This document shows positions 17,475 through 27,782 of a DNA stretch of 64,000 nt, one piece after another. The DNA is from an uncultured Monoglobus sp. GTDB taxonomy: Bacteria; Bacillota; Clostridia; Monoglobales; Monoglobaceae. The number at the start of each line of letters is the position of its first letter. Position 1 is the stretch's first letter. A program made the translations under genes and the position numbers. The notes below the pieces were generated by a model. The model ran no database searches, was not told the origin of the DNA, and saw nothing but the letters and a program-made list of their open reading frames with translations. Location: NCBI GenBank assembly GCA_947624305.1, contig CANQKC010000012.1, forward strand, positions 1 to 64,000, given 5' to 3'.

Positions 17475-19343
17475 TTATTTGTGGTAATAGTCATAGACGT
17501 TTCGCGCCGTGCGCTTGTCAACGGCGGTTTCAAGCTCCTCGACGGTCGCGGACTTTATCTTGTCGATCGACGAAAAATAAAGCAGAAGCTTGTTTCTCTT
17601 CGCGGGGCCGACGCCGCTGATCTCGTCAAGCTCGCTGCGCAGGCCGGCCTTAACATGCTTTTTTCGGAAGGTGGTTATCGCGTAGCGGTGAACCTCCTCC
17701 TGGATCGAGGTCAGGAACCTGAACAGCTCGCCGCCGCGGTCAATATCAAATTCCTCATGAATATCGGTCAAGGCGCGCGTGCGGTGGTTGTCATCCTTGA
17801 CCATGCCGTAGACGGGGATCTCCTCGCCCATTGTGTCAAACAATTCGCGCACCGCCGAAACATGCCCCTTGCCTCCGTCAAGCAGTATCAGATCGGGCAG
17901 CGGTAAAAATTTGGCCTTATCGGGCTCAAGTCTGCCCGAGGCAATATCATCCTCTTCCTTGTACGCGCGGTTAATGCGGCGAAATATTACCTCTCTGGTA
18001 CTCTCGTAATCGTCGGCTCCCTCGACTGTTTTGATGTTAAACTTTCTGTAAGCAGATTTAAGCGGCACAGCTTTGTCGTAAACCACGCAGACGCCGACGC
18101 TCTGCGCGCCCGAAATGTTGGATATGTCATAGCTCTCTATTCTGAACGGAACATCATCGAGCTGAAGCAGCTCCATAAGCTCCTTAAGCACCGCGTTGCG
18201 GTCGGTCTGCTCCTTGTCGCGCTTGAATTTGTGGATTTTAAGCGACTCCTCCGCGTTTTTGTTTACCATTTCAACAGTCCGCGCCTTAGAGCCGCGAACC
18301 GGCTTGTGAACGTTTATCTTGTGACCGCATTTTTCGGTCAGCCACTTGGAAATATCGTCACAGTCCTCGATCTCGACCGGAATAAGTATCTCTTTCGGGA
18401 TGCTCGTCGCTGAAAAATAGAACTGTTTCAAAAAGCTTGAAACAAGCTCAGACGGCTCATCCTCAAAATTCTCAAAAACGTATTTTTCGGAGCCGAGCAT
18501 CTTGCCGCCGCGCATGTAAAAAAGCTGGACGCAGCAATCCTTTCCGTCGCTGAAAAATCCGATTATGTCGCGGTTGTCCTCGTTGGTGGAAATGATCTTC
18601 TGTTTCTCGTCAAGCGCCTTAAGGTGCGCGATGCTGTCGCGCAGGCTTGCCGCCTTTTCAAATTCCAGCCGCTCCGAGGCCTTGTACATCTTCCTTGTCA
18701 GCTCTTCCTCCAGAATTGAGTAGTTTCCCGACAGCACCGACGAGATCTTTCCGAACATTTCGGAATACTCCTCGGCGGATATTCTGCCGTCGCACGGGGC
18801 GCTGCACTGACCGATATGGTAATAAAGACACGGTCTGCCTTTTCCTATGTCGCGCGGCAGGACCTTGTTGCAGGTTCTTATCTTGAAAATCTTTTTAATT
18901 ATCTCAAGCGTCTCCTTGGTGTTGCTCGAGCTCATGTATGGACCGAAATATTTCGAACCGTCCTTCTCGAGCCTGCGCGTCAGAAAAATCCTCGGGAACG
19001 GCTCGCCCGATGTGATTTTAATATACGGGTACTGCTTGTCGTCCTTGAGCAGGATATTATACTTGGGCATGTATTTCTTGATCAGGTTGCACTCCAATAT
19101 CAAGGCCTCGACCTCGCTGTCGGTCAGGATATAGTCAAAGTCGAATATGTTCTCGACAAGCCGCAGAGTTTTTACGTTGTGGCTTTTGGAATTGATAAAA
19201 TACGAGCTCACGCGGTTTTTTAAGACCTTGCTTTTGCCAACGTAAATAACGGCGCCCTGCTCGTTTTTCATAAGATAAACTCCGGGCGATACGGGAAGAG
19301 TTTTCAGTTTTTCCTTGATCCTGTTTAACGTTTCCTCTGTCAT
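17475..19343 (-). CDS. uvrC: Excinuclease ABC subunit C
   Basis: GIY-YIG-type N-terminus (SPGVYLMKNEQGAVIYVGKSKVLKNRVSSYF), UVR motif, RNase H-like domain, HhH C-terminus. Confidence 0.97.
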   Translation of the reverse strand: MTEETLNRIKEKLKTLPVSPGVYLMKNEQGAVIYVGKSKVLKNRVSSYFINSKSHNVKTLRLVENIFDFDYILTDSEVEALILECNLIKKYMPKYNILLKDDKQYPYIKITSGEPFPRIFLTRRLEKDGSKYFGPYMSSSNTKETLEIIKKIFKIRTCNKVLPRDIGKGRPCLYYHIGQCSAPCDGRISAEEYSEMFGKISSVLSGNYSILEEELTRKMYKASERLEFEKAASLRDSIAHLKALDEKQKIISTNEDNRDIIGFFSDGKDCCVQLFYMRGGKMLGSEKYVFENFEDEPSELVSSFLKQFYFSATSIPKEILIPVEIEDCDDISKWLTEKCGHKINVHKPVRGSKARTVEMVNKNAEESLKIHKFKRDKEQTDRNAVLKELMELLQLDDVPFRIESYDISNISGAQSVGVCVVYDKAVPLKSAYRKFNIKTVEGADDYESTREVIFRRINRAYKEEDDIASGRLEPDKAKFLPLPDLILLDGGKGHVSAVRELFDTMGEEIPVYGMVKDDNHRTRALTDIHEEFDIDRGGELFRFLTSIQEEVHRYAITTFRKKHVKAGLRSELDEISGVGPAKRNKLLLYFSSIDKIKSATVEELETAVDKRTARNVYDYYHK

Positions 19344-19428
19344 GATTACATTATCTCCAAAATCCCGATTATTAAAAAAGGTAAACCTGTCAGCGACGGT
19401 TTACCCTGTTAATGCTAAAAAATACGGA

Positions 19429-19689
19429 TTATGCAAAGTTCGATGAAATAAGATTAACCAAATCGTTGACCGCATCCTCCTCATCGGCGCCGTCGGCAAT
19501 GATGGTTATTGTGAGACCCTTGGTTATTCCCAGCGACAATACGCCGAGCAGACTCTTGGCGTTAACTTTTCTGTCGTCGCTCTCGACCCAGATGCTCGAT
19601 TTATACTCATTGGCCTTCTGTATAAAGAAAGTCGCCGGTCTCGCGTGCAGTCCAACCTGATTTTGAACTACTACTTCTTTCATGTACAT
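19429..19689 (-). CDS. HPr family phosphocarrier protein
   Basis: GLHARPATFFIQKA (catalytic His) and NAKSLLGVLSLGI (regulatory Ser region). Confidence 0.93.
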   Translation of the reverse strand: MYMKEVVVQNQVGLHARPATFFIQKANEYKSSIWVESDDRKVNAKSLLGVLSLGITKGLTITIIADGADEEDAVNDLVNLISSNFA

Positions 19690-19992
19690 AATACCCGCTC
19701 CTTTATTTCTTATAATAAATACCGCCAAAACAGACAGCGGTTCAAAAACAACAATAATATAATACTAAAATTTTAAAAATAAGTCAAGCGAAATTTTTGA
19801 AAATATACCCCCAAAAGGCCATTTTTGAGCAATCTTGTATGACTGCATAAAATCATAAAAAATATTAAAAATTAATTTGTTAATTTTATCAACATTTAAT
19901 TGAAAGTCATATTTTAAAAAATTATTGTTTTATTTGTCAAAAAAACAGTGATCAGGAACTAATCGCTATTCGCTAATTCCTAATCACTACGT

Positions 19993-20081
19993 TGGCGGAC
20001 GGGGTGGGATTCGAACCCACGTGCCGTTTCCGACAAACTGATTTCGAGTCAGCCCCGTTATGACCACTTCGATACCCGTCC
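19993..20081 (-). tRNA. tRNA-Ser (anticodon CGA)
   Basis: GGACGGGTATCGAAGTGGTCATAACGGGGCTGACTCGAAATCAGTTTGTCGGAAACGGCACGTGGGTTCGAATCCCACCCCGTCCGCCA; class II structure. Confidence 0.95.
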
Positions 20082-20144
20082 GTGCTGCAACTATACCATA
20101 TTAACACAATTTAATTGTAATTGCAAGACTTTTTTTAAAAATTT

Positions 20145-20981
20145 TTAAATAAATTCGGCAAAATATTTTTTGAGCATAAAAACCGGCTTATACCTCGTCT
20201 TTGAACGCCTCAGACCCACAAGGCCGATGTCCTCCTCCATGTTGGTGTACATGGCCCTGTCGCAGAATGTCCTCGCGTGCTCGCGCAATATGTATTTATA
20301 TATCTGTTGATACGCGACATCGCCCTTTTGCGCGATTATGTCAAACGCCCCGCCGGGCAGGATCGTTCCGTAGGCGTAGCCGCGGATCGCTCTGCCGATA
20401 CTGACCGCTATGCCCTCGAGGCCGAGCACCTCAAAATTTTTCAGCCCGCGCAGCACCGAGTCGTTCTCGGCCTCAAGCGACACGCTGTTCATATTGCGGC
20501 CAATATTCTCCGAAAGCCAATCGCGCTGAAATTTCATAACCTTGTCAATATTTGATTTTGAAATCGGCTCAACCGAGACCTCGTCGCCGTATAGATTTAA
20601 AAATCTGTGAATTGCCCTGCGCTGCTTCGCAAGCGCGGACGAGTCGAAGTCGCGAAAGCTGTCACTGAGGTAGATATACTCGTTCCAGTCCTCAGACTCG
20701 GTAAACCTAAAGCGGTATTCGGGTATGTCCTCAAGCGCGGCCCTTTGATCGTCCGTCACCGCGAAAAAGTAAGGCTTCTGCTTTGCTCTGCGCGCGGTGC
20801 CCGCGACCGTGTCGATCGCGGATTTCAGATCGCCCTCGCCTATCGGAACGAAATACGCCGTCTTTTCTGAGGACACAACGCCCGGCTTACGACGAAGCTG
20901 CCTTATATACAAAAAGTTCTTGGACTCCGCGATCTCCGTGCCGTATTCCAAGGCTTGACAATACAGATTTGCAAAATTCAT
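20145..20981 (-). CDS. DUF2156 / phosphatidylglycerol lysyltransferase C-terminal-domain-like protein
   Basis: GNAT-like fold signature with YGTILPGGAFDIIAQKGDVAYQQIYKYILREHA and NMEEDIGLVGLRRSKTRYKP. Confidence 0.7.
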   Translation of the reverse strand: MNFANLYCQALEYGTEIAESKNFLYIRQLRRKPGVVSSEKTAYFVPIGEGDLKSAIDTVAGTARRAKQKPYFFAVTDDQRAALEDIPEYRFRFTESEDWNEYIYLSDSFRDFDSSALAKQRRAIHRFLNLYGDEVSVEPISKSNIDKVMKFQRDWLSENIGRNMNSVSLEAENDSVLRGLKNFEVLGLEGIAVSIGRAIRGYAYGTILPGGAFDIIAQKGDVAYQQIYKYILREHARTFCDRAMYTNMEEDIGLVGLRRSKTRYKPVFMLKKYFAEFI

Positions 20982-21079
20982 CTGACATGAATTCGATCCG
21001 GTTTTGCTTAAGTATTCTGTTATCTTTTCTCTGTCCGCAAGACTGATCGGTCTGAAAACTAAAATTATAATGCACTCCT

Positions 21080-21586
21080 TTAAATGATTTGTTGGTCAAG
21101 CTCCGAAAGAACGGGAAATCCTTCCCGATATTCCTTGATCATGTCCGGATTTTTCACGGCCTCTTCCTCTATGACCTTTCCGAGGCCGCTCTCCGTGAGC
21201 TCCCTCACCGTCTCAAGCGGAAGCTTGTTGATCTCGGGGCATGTCGGGGTCAGCGCGATCACCGTCTTATCGGCCTTGTTCATAATTCTGAGGGGCCAGA
21301 TTTTGCAGTCAATCGGCTTTTCGCTGTCGCTGAGCATACAGCCCTTGCGGCTGTCCAAAAAGAAACAGGCCGCCTCCTCTTCCGGATCGTCGGTTTTATA
21401 CTCGCCGTCAATGTCAATCGTCAGCATATCGCCGACCGGTCTGAATTTCGCGTTTTTATATTTTTCGGACAGCGCCGCCGCTGTTTCTTTGGTGAAAAGC
21501 GGCGTTTCCCAACGGCTCTGCCGTCTGAAAACACAGCAAAATTTGCAATCGGCGCATTTGCTTTTTGATAAAATCGAAGAAAGCAC
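21080..21586 (-). CDS. YkgJ-family cysteine cluster protein
   Basis: CADCKFCCVFRR ... CFFLDSRKGCMLSDSEKPIDCKIWPLR cysteine pattern. Confidence 0.75.
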   Translation of the reverse strand: MLSSILSKSKCADCKFCCVFRRQSRWETPLFTKETAAALSEKYKNAKFRPVGDMLTIDIDGEYKTDDPEEEAACFFLDSRKGCMLSDSEKPIDCKIWPLRIMNKADKTVIALTPTCPEINKLPLETVRELTESGLGKVIEEEAVKNPDMIKEYREGFPVLSELDQQII

Positions 21587-21616
21587 AAAATCACCTCAAA
21601 AGTTAATCATCAAATT

Positions 21617-21688
21617 AAGCAACCGCTGATTAAGACGGTATTTAATCAGCGGTTGCTTAAGCGGAGCCGCCGCGAAGCGGCTCCGCTT
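21617..21688. repeat. Two back-to-back perfect hairpins
   Basis: AAGCAACCGCTGATTAA...TTAATCAGCGGTTGCTT followed directly by AAGCGGAGCCGC-CGCGAA-GCGGCTCCGCTT. Confidence 0.85.
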
Positions 21689-21702
21689 AAAACGCAGTTT
21701 AC

Positions 21703-22128
21703 TTAATCTGCCAACGCCTCGCCGATAGTGCTGACCAGCTCGGCATACTCCGCGTCATCAAGATAAACCCTGTCGGGGTTCATGGCGAATGTGCCGCCCC
21801 ACTCAAACTCGTCAGCGTACTTGGGCACAAGATGAACATGAAGGTGATGGCCGGTGTCGCCGTAGGCTCCATAATTAACCTTTTGAGGCTTAAAGATATT
21901 CTGCAAAGCTGTCGATATCTTCGCTATATCCTCAATATACGCGGCGCGCTCGGCGGCGGTGAGCTCGGTCATGTCGCCTACATGCTTTTTGTGAGCGGCA
22001 ATAACTCTGCCCCTGTGGCTCTGCTCTTTGAACAAATATACCTTGCAGGTGTCAAGCTCGCAGATCTTTATTCCGAACTTTGCCACAAGCTCGCCCTCAA
22101 CGCAGTAAGCGCAGTTGTTGTCAATCAT
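21703..22128 (-). CDS. HIT family protein
   Basis: Histidine triad HHLHVHLVPKY. Confidence 0.92.
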   Translation of the reverse strand: MIDNNCAYCVEGELVAKFGIKICELDTCKVYLFKEQSHRGRVIAAHKKHVGDMTELTAAERAAYIEDIAKISTALQNIFKPQKVNYGAYGDTGHHLHVHLVPKYADEFEWGGTFAMNPDRVYLDDAEYAELVSTIGEALAD

Positions 22129-22165
22129 TTCGGTTCCTCCTTAAATTTATTCCGAAACCGGAAAA

Positions 22166-23248
22166 CTATTCGTTAATTTCTATCTCCTGGGTCTTTGAAA
22201 CATCCTCATTTCTGGATTTTTCGATAGCCGCGCCCGCCTCGCGAGCCTCGGCCTCCTTCGCGATGTTTTCCTTGACCACCTCGTTGAATTTGGTGTCGGC
22301 CTTGACCTGCTCGGACTTAACGTTCTTCTCCTTCTGTCCGGCGGGCTGGCTCTGATCCTTCTTCTGAGCCGCCTTCTTGGCCTTTAAGGCCTCGATCTGC
22401 TCGGGAGTGAGCTTGGGCTTCGCGGGCTTGGGCTCGGGACGAACCAGGCCCTCGGGCGTAACCTTGTTGATGGCCTTCTGAGGACATTTCTGGGCGCACA
22501 GGCCGCAGTTCACGCACTTCGCGGGATCGATAACGGCGAGGTTGTCGCTGATCGAAATAGCGCCCTTCGGACATGTCTTGGCGCAAATTCCGCAACCGAT
22601 ACAGCCGACCTGGCAGTCATGGCGCGTAACCTTGCCCTTTTCAACGCTCTTGCAGTTAATAGTGTATTTGCTGCGCAAAGGCAGTATCTTTATAACCTTT
22701 TTCGGACATTCTTCGGCGCAGGCGCCGCAGGCGACGCACTTGTCGATATTGACATAGGCAACGCCGTTTTTGATGCTTATCGCGCCAAACTTACAAACCT
22801 TGACGCAGGAACCGAAGCCCAGACAGCCATAGGCGCACATCTTCTCACCGCCGCCCAGCTTGTGGGCGCTGTAGCAGTCGCGCGGGCCGTCAAAATAATA
22901 TTTCTGAACCGCTCGGTCGGGGCTGCCGTTGCAGAGAACGCGCGCAACCATTCTTTCTTTCTTCTCGGCGGTAACGCCCATGATCTCCGCGATCTGATTT
23001 GCCACGGCCTCGCCGCCGACGGGACACATATTGGTCTTGACTCCGCCCTTGCAGAGCGCGGCAGCGTAGGCCGAACAGCCCGCGAAGCCGCAGCCGCCGC
23101 AGTTGGCGCCGGGGAGCACTTCCAAGATTTTGGGAATACGCTCGTCTTCCTTCACGGCGAACACTTTTGAGGCAACGCCCAGCAGAACGCCGAATACCAA
23201 ACCCATACCTCCGATTATAAGGATGGGAACCAAAATACTGTTAAACAT
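22166..23248 (-). CDS. rnfB: Electron transport complex (Rnf) subunit B
   Basis: CGGCGFAGCSAYAAAL...C cluster plus several ferredoxin CxxCxxCxxxCP motifs; in an rnfCDGEAB cluster. Confidence 0.95.
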   Translation of the reverse strand: MFNSILVPILIIGGMGLVFGVLLGVASKVFAVKEDERIPKILEVLPGANCGGCGFAGCSAYAAALCKGGVKTNMCPVGGEAVANQIAEIMGVTAEKKERMVARVLCNGSPDRAVQKYYFDGPRDCYSAHKLGGGEKMCAYGCLGFGSCVKVCKFGAISIKNGVAYVNIDKCVACGACAEECPKKVIKILPLRSKYTINCKSVEKGKVTRHDCQVGCIGCGICAKTCPKGAISISDNLAVIDPAKCVNCGLCAQKCPQKAINKVTPEGLVRPEPKPAKPKLTPEQIEALKAKKAAQKKDQSQPAGQKEKNVKSEQVKADTKFNEVVKENIAKEAEAREAGAAIEKSRNEDVSKTQEIEINE

Positions 23249-23262
23249 CTACTTCCCCTCCT

Positions 23263-23856
23263 TTAAAAGCTGAGTCCCGAGAAGCCGAGAAACGCGATCG
23301 AAAGGAGCGCAGCGGTAACAAGAGTTATCGGCATGCCCTTCAGGAACTCGGGAACGTTGGAACTTTCAAGTCTCTCTCTCACGCCGGCGAACAGCACGAT
23401 AGCGATCGTGAAGCCGATACCGGCGGAAACACCGTAAACCAATGATTTAACGAAGCTCATTTCCACGCCCGTGAACTTTGTTATGTTCTGGATGGCAACG
23501 CCCAGCACCGCGCAGTTGGTGGTGATAAGGGGCAGATAAACGCCCAGAGCGCTGTATAGCGACGGAATTGACTTCTTCAAAAACATTTCAACGAACTGCA
23601 CCAGAACCGCAATAACCAGAATAAACGCGATCGTCTGCAGATATTCAAGGTGGAACGGAACCAGCAGGTAATACTGAACACACCATGTTATGATGGACGC
23701 GCAGGCCATAACGAATATTACCGCGAAGCCCATGCCGACCGATGTGTCAACCTTTTTGGATACGCCTAAGAACGGGCATATGCCGAGGAACTGAACCAGC
23801 ACGAAGTTGTTGATAAGGATCGCGCCGATTGCTATGATCAATAAATCCGCTACCAT
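23263..23856 (-). CDS. rnfA: Rnf complex subunit A
   Basis: NNFVLVQFLGICPFLGVSKK; GVSAGIGFTIAIVLFAGVRERLE. Confidence 0.95.
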   Translation of the reverse strand: MVADLLIIAIGAILINNFVLVQFLGICPFLGVSKKVDTSVGMGFAVIFVMACASIITWCVQYYLLVPFHLEYLQTIAFILVIAVLVQFVEMFLKKSIPSLYSALGVYLPLITTNCAVLGVAIQNITKFTGVEMSFVKSLVYGVSAGIGFTIAIVLFAGVRERLESSNVPEFLKGMPITLVTAALLSIAFLGFSGLSF

Positions 23857-24498
23857 TTATATGCCCTCCTTTTCCGTATCGTCAGTTTTGTTTTTCTTGA
23901 TCTTGCCGCCGATAACGTTGATGACCGCAAGCAGCACACCGAGTGTCAGGAACGCGCCCGGAGGCAGGATCATGATCGAAACGGGCTGGAAGCTCTCGCC
24001 AAACAGCGGAATGCCCGCGAATGTGCCGGCGCCCAAAATCTCTCTTACCGCGGCTATTATGCACAGCGAGCAGGTAAATCCAAGTCCCATTCCGAGGCCG
24101 TCAAGAGCCGACCTGCCGACAGTGTTCTTATTGGCGAACGCCTCGGCTCTGCCGAGGATAATGCAGTTAACAACTATAAGCGGTATGTATATGCCCAAGC
24201 TGCTTGAAAGCGCCGGAACGTAGGCGTTAAGCAGCATCTGAACGATAGTTACAAAGCCCGCGATTATTACTATGTACGAGGCAATTCTGATCTTGTCGGG
24301 AATGAACTTTCTCAAAAGCGAGATAACTATGTTCGAGCAGATCAGAACAGCCGTTGTGGAAAGGCCCATGCCTATACCGTTTATAACGCCTGTCGTAACA
24401 GCCAGCGTGGGGCACATGCCGAGAAACAGCACAAGCGTCGGGTTCTCGGTGATAAGACCGTTTAAGAATGTTGACAAATAACCTTTTTTGTTTTCCAT
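23857..24498 (-). CDS. rnfE: Rnf complex subunit E
   Basis: FLNGLITENPTLVLFLGMCPTLAVTT; CIILGRAEAFANKN. Confidence 0.95.
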   Translation of the reverse strand: MENKKGYLSTFLNGLITENPTLVLFLGMCPTLAVTTGVINGIGMGLSTTAVLICSNIVISLLRKFIPDKIRIASYIVIIAGFVTIVQMLLNAYVPALSSSLGIYIPLIVVNCIILGRAEAFANKNTVGRSALDGLGMGLGFTCSLCIIAAVREILGAGTFAGIPLFGESFQPVSIMILPPGAFLTLGVLLAVINVIGGKIKKNKTDDTEKEGI

Positions 24499-25259
24499 TA
24501 CTCGGCACCTCCTTCTGTTTCAGCGGCGTCAATCTCAGCCGTCTCGTCTGCCGGCGCTTCCTCCTGCTCGGGCGCGGCGCCTTCTTCAGCGGCTTCGCCG
24601 TCTGCGGCTTCCGCGTCCGCGGGAGCTTCTCCCTCAACAGCCTCGCCCTCCGCGGGAGCTTCAAGCTCGGGAGCCGCGCCGCTGTTGTCGTTTATAACGG
24701 TGATCGCCGCGCTCACGGAATTATTGACCGCTTTTGTCACAGCCCTTGAAGTGATCGTCGCGCCTGAGATCGCGTCGATCTTGTTGGGATTATTTCCCGC
24801 GCTTCCGTTTTTGCTGACAACTATGTTTTCGGTAAGACCGGTATACTGATCGATCCAGTCGGTCTGGCACTTCGCGCCGAGACCGGGAGTCTCTTCCATT
24901 TCCGTGACCTTGACCTTTGTTATCTTTCCCTCGGTGTCAACGCCGGTCATAACCACAACGTCGCCGCCGTATCCCTCGGAGCATACCGCGTCGGCAACAT
25001 ATCCGACAGGGGTTCCGTCGGCCGCCATGCCGCAGTACACGCCGTTCACCTTAACGCCCGCCTCGGGCTCGGGGAGCTTTGTGCCGTCAAGCTCAAAGTT
25101 CTCGGCTCCGGGGAGCAGCTCCTTAAGATTGGCCTGGAACGTGGCCTCGTTATTCTCGGCGATGATCGGTTCTGTAACCATGTTGATGCCGCCGAGCAAA
25201 GCCGCCACGATCGCGGTGATAAGCAATAATTTAATAGTAAGTGTAAGTATCTCTTTCAT
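24498..25259 (-). CDS. rnfG: Rnf complex subunit G (with acidic Ala/Glu-rich C-terminal tail)
   Basis: FMN-binding SGATITSRAV motif; GYVADAVCSEGYGGDVVVMTGVD; C-terminal low-complexity EAPAEGEAVEG... tail. Confidence 0.93.
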   Translation of the reverse strand: MKEILTLTIKLLLITAIVAALLGGINMVTEPIIAENNEATFQANLKELLPGAENFELDGTKLPEPEAGVKVNGVYCGMAADGTPVGYVADAVCSEGYGGDVVVMTGVDTEGKITKVKVTEMEETPGLGAKCQTDWIDQYTGLTENIVVSKNGSAGNNPNKIDAISGATITSRAVTKAVNNSVSAAITVINDNSGAAPELEAPAEGEAVEGEAPADAEAADGEAAEEGAAPEQEEAPADETAEIDAAETEGGAE

Positions 25260-26254
25260 TACGCTTTTGCCTCCTTTCTCTTCTTAGAGGCGCCATAGCG
25301 CTTCGGAGCCGTAACTCTGTCGATAAGCGGAGTTACTATGTTCATAAGCAGTATTGAGTACGAGCATCCCTCGGGATAGCCGCCCCAGACTCTTATCAGC
25401 ACCGTGATAACGCCGCAGCCTATGCCGAATATGACTTGGCCGACCGGGGTGTAGGGCGTCGTGGTGTAGTCCGTCGCCATGAAGAACGCGCCGAGCATAA
25501 CGCCGCCCGCCAAAATCTGATAGAGCGCGTCGCCGCTGAACAATCCGTCGTGGCCCGCGAACATCCATGTTCCGAGAGCCACCGTCGCCAGATACGCGAG
25601 AGGAATTCTCAGTCTTATTACCTTTCTCGCCAGCAGGTAAACGCCGCCGATCAATATGGCAAGCGCCGAGGTCTCGCCGATACATCCGCCCACATTGCCC
25701 AGGAACAGATCAAGGTAGGACGGGAGCTGTGTCACGGTTCCCTCGGTTCCGGCGTAAGCCGCGAGAGGCGTGGCAGATGTCACAACGTCCGCCGTGTTCC
25801 AGAGCGGGACCGCAGTGTGCGGCGCTACCCACGTCGTCATCGCCAGCGCCCACGAAGCAAGCAAAAACGCTCTTGCCGCCAGCGCGGGGTTCATAAAGTT
25901 GTGGCCGATGCCGCCGAAGAACTGCTTCACGATGACGATCGCGAAGAACGAGCCGATAACCACCATCCAGAGCGGCAAAGTCACGGGAACGTTAAACGCC
26001 AGCAGCATGCCGGTAACGATAGCGCTCAGATCGCCTACCGAGGTGGGCTTTTTTAAAATCTTATTCCATAACCATTCAAACACGACGCAGCTCACGACGC
26101 TTATCACCGTGATAACGGCGGCTCTGTAACCGAACACCAGAATTCCTGCGACAAACGCGGGAATAAGGGCGATGATCACGTCAAGCATAGTGCGCCTTAC
26201 CGTGTTTTTCCCCAAAACATGAGGGGAGTGCGAAACAACCAGTAAATTATCCAC
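25259..26254 (-). CDS. rnfD: Rnf complex subunit D
   Basis: SPHVLGKNTVRRTMLDVIIALIP; FMNPALAARAFLL; ATDYTTTPYTPVGQ; likely GTG start at 26254 preceded by GGGAGG. Confidence 0.93.
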   Translation of the reverse strand: MDNLLVVSHSPHVLGKNTVRRTMLDVIIALIPAFVAGILVFGYRAAVITVISVVSCVVFEWLWNKILKKPTSVGDLSAIVTGMLLAFNVPVTLPLWMVVIGSFFAIVIVKQFFGGIGHNFMNPALAARAFLLASWALAMTTWVAPHTAVPLWNTADVVTSATPLAAYAGTEGTVTQLPSYLDLFLGNVGGCIGETSALAILIGGVYLLARKVIRLRIPLAYLATVALGTWMFAGHDGLFSGDALYQILAGGVMLGAFFMATDYTTTPYTPVGQVIFGIGCGVITVLIRVWGGYPEGCSYSILLMNIVTPLIDRVTAPKRYGASKKRKEAKA

Positions 26255-26267
26255 TATTATACCTCCC

Positions 26268-27605
26268 TTAATTATTCTTGCTGCGCTGCTGCGCCGCGCG
26301 GAGCTTATCCTTGGCAACCTTTATCTGCTGTACCTGCCGTCTCTTTGAGGGGCAGCTGAAGGCGCAGCTTCCGCATTCGATGCAGTCAACGATATTAAGC
26401 TTCTCTAGCGCCTTGAAATCGTCCGCCCTCGCGGCCTCGTCAAGCTTGTTGGGGAGCAGTCTCATCGGACATGCGAAAACGCACTTGCCGCATCTTAAGC
26501 AAGCGTTTTCCTCGTATCCGTAAGCCTCGTCCTCGCTGAACGCCAGAAGTCCGGACGTGCCCTTTATCGCGGGAACGTCAAGGTTCGGCAGGGCCATGCC
26601 CATCATCGGGCCGCCCATGATAACCTTCGCGGGGTTCTCGGTGAAACCGCCCGTCTGCTCATAGACCGACTTGAGCGAGGTTCCTATGCGGACTCTGTAG
26701 TTTCCGGGGTTCTTGGCGCATTTTCCGCCCGTTGTAACAACTCTTGTCATAACCGGAAGCCCGCGCGTTACCGCCTGATAAATGGCGCGGCAGGTGTCAA
26801 CGTTGCACACGATCGCGCCGACCTGCCACGGAAGCTGGCCCGGGCCGACCTTGCGGCCGGTTATCGCGTTGATGAGCTGCTTCTCGCCGCCCTGCGGGTA
26901 TTTTGTCTTAAGGGTATGTACATGAATATTCACGTCTTTAGCCTTGGCCGCCATAGCTGTCATAGTCTCGATCGCGAGCTCTTTGTTGTTCTCAATTCCG
27001 ATATGGCCCTCCTTCAAGCCGAAGATGTGCATAACTATCTTAAGGCCGCCGATTATCTGCTCGGGAATTTCAAGCATCGAGCGATAGTCGGATGTAAGAT
27101 AGGGCTCGCACTCCGCCGCGTTCACGATAACATAATCGATATTCGCCTCGGGCGGGGGCGAGAGCTTGACATGCGTCGGGAACGTCGCGCCGCCCAAGCC
27201 GACAATTCCGGCTTCCTTAATAATTTCGATAATTTCCTTGGCCGAGAGCTTGGTGTAATCACCGCAGCCCTTAAGGTCGGGGCAAACCTTATCCTGCTCG
27301 TCATCCTCGATAACAATGGATTTCACCATAAGACCGTTGGGATGCATGCGCTTCTCAATGGCTTTTACGGTTCCCGAAACGGACGAGTGAATGTTGGCCG
27401 AAATAAATCCGCCCGCCTCAGCAATCTTTTGGCCCGCGTACACATAATCGCCGACATTGACGATCGGTGAAGCGGGAGCGCCGATATGCTGAGTCATGGG
27501 GTAGACCATTTCTTTGGAAGGGTCAAGTTCTTCGATCTTTTTCCCTGCCGTAGGCGCCTTCATATCATTCGGATGAACGCCGCCATGAAATGTTTTCAAC
27601 ATCAT
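26268..27605 (-). CDS. rnfC: Rnf complex subunit C
   Basis: FHGGVHPNDMKAPTAGKKIEEL; GLGGATFPTHVKLSPP; two C-terminal CxxCxxCxxxCP clusters. Confidence 0.95.
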   Translation of the reverse strand: MMLKTFHGGVHPNDMKAPTAGKKIEELDPSKEMVYPMTQHIGAPASPIVNVGDYVYAGQKIAEAGGFISANIHSSVSGTVKAIEKRMHPNGLMVKSIVIEDDEQDKVCPDLKGCGDYTKLSAKEIIEIIKEAGIVGLGGATFPTHVKLSPPPEANIDYVIVNAAECEPYLTSDYRSMLEIPEQIIGGLKIVMHIFGLKEGHIGIENNKELAIETMTAMAAKAKDVNIHVHTLKTKYPQGGEKQLINAITGRKVGPGQLPWQVGAIVCNVDTCRAIYQAVTRGLPVMTRVVTTGGKCAKNPGNYRVRIGTSLKSVYEQTGGFTENPAKVIMGGPMMGMALPNLDVPAIKGTSGLLAFSEDEAYGYEENACLRCGKCVFACPMRLLPNKLDEAARADDFKALEKLNIVDCIECGSCAFSCPSKRRQVQQIKVAKDKLRAAQQRSKNN

Positions 27606-27782
27606 AACAACCTCCTGTTTATATATTTAATTATTTTACTTGTTTGAATTGCGGACAAATCCCCCGCAAGCACAATATATTCCGTTTTTTTGCATAACAC
27701 TACACAATAACTATTATAACTATATTTAATAACAATGTCAATATAATTAATTGAATTTTTGTCGGATTTTCTGAAAACACCT

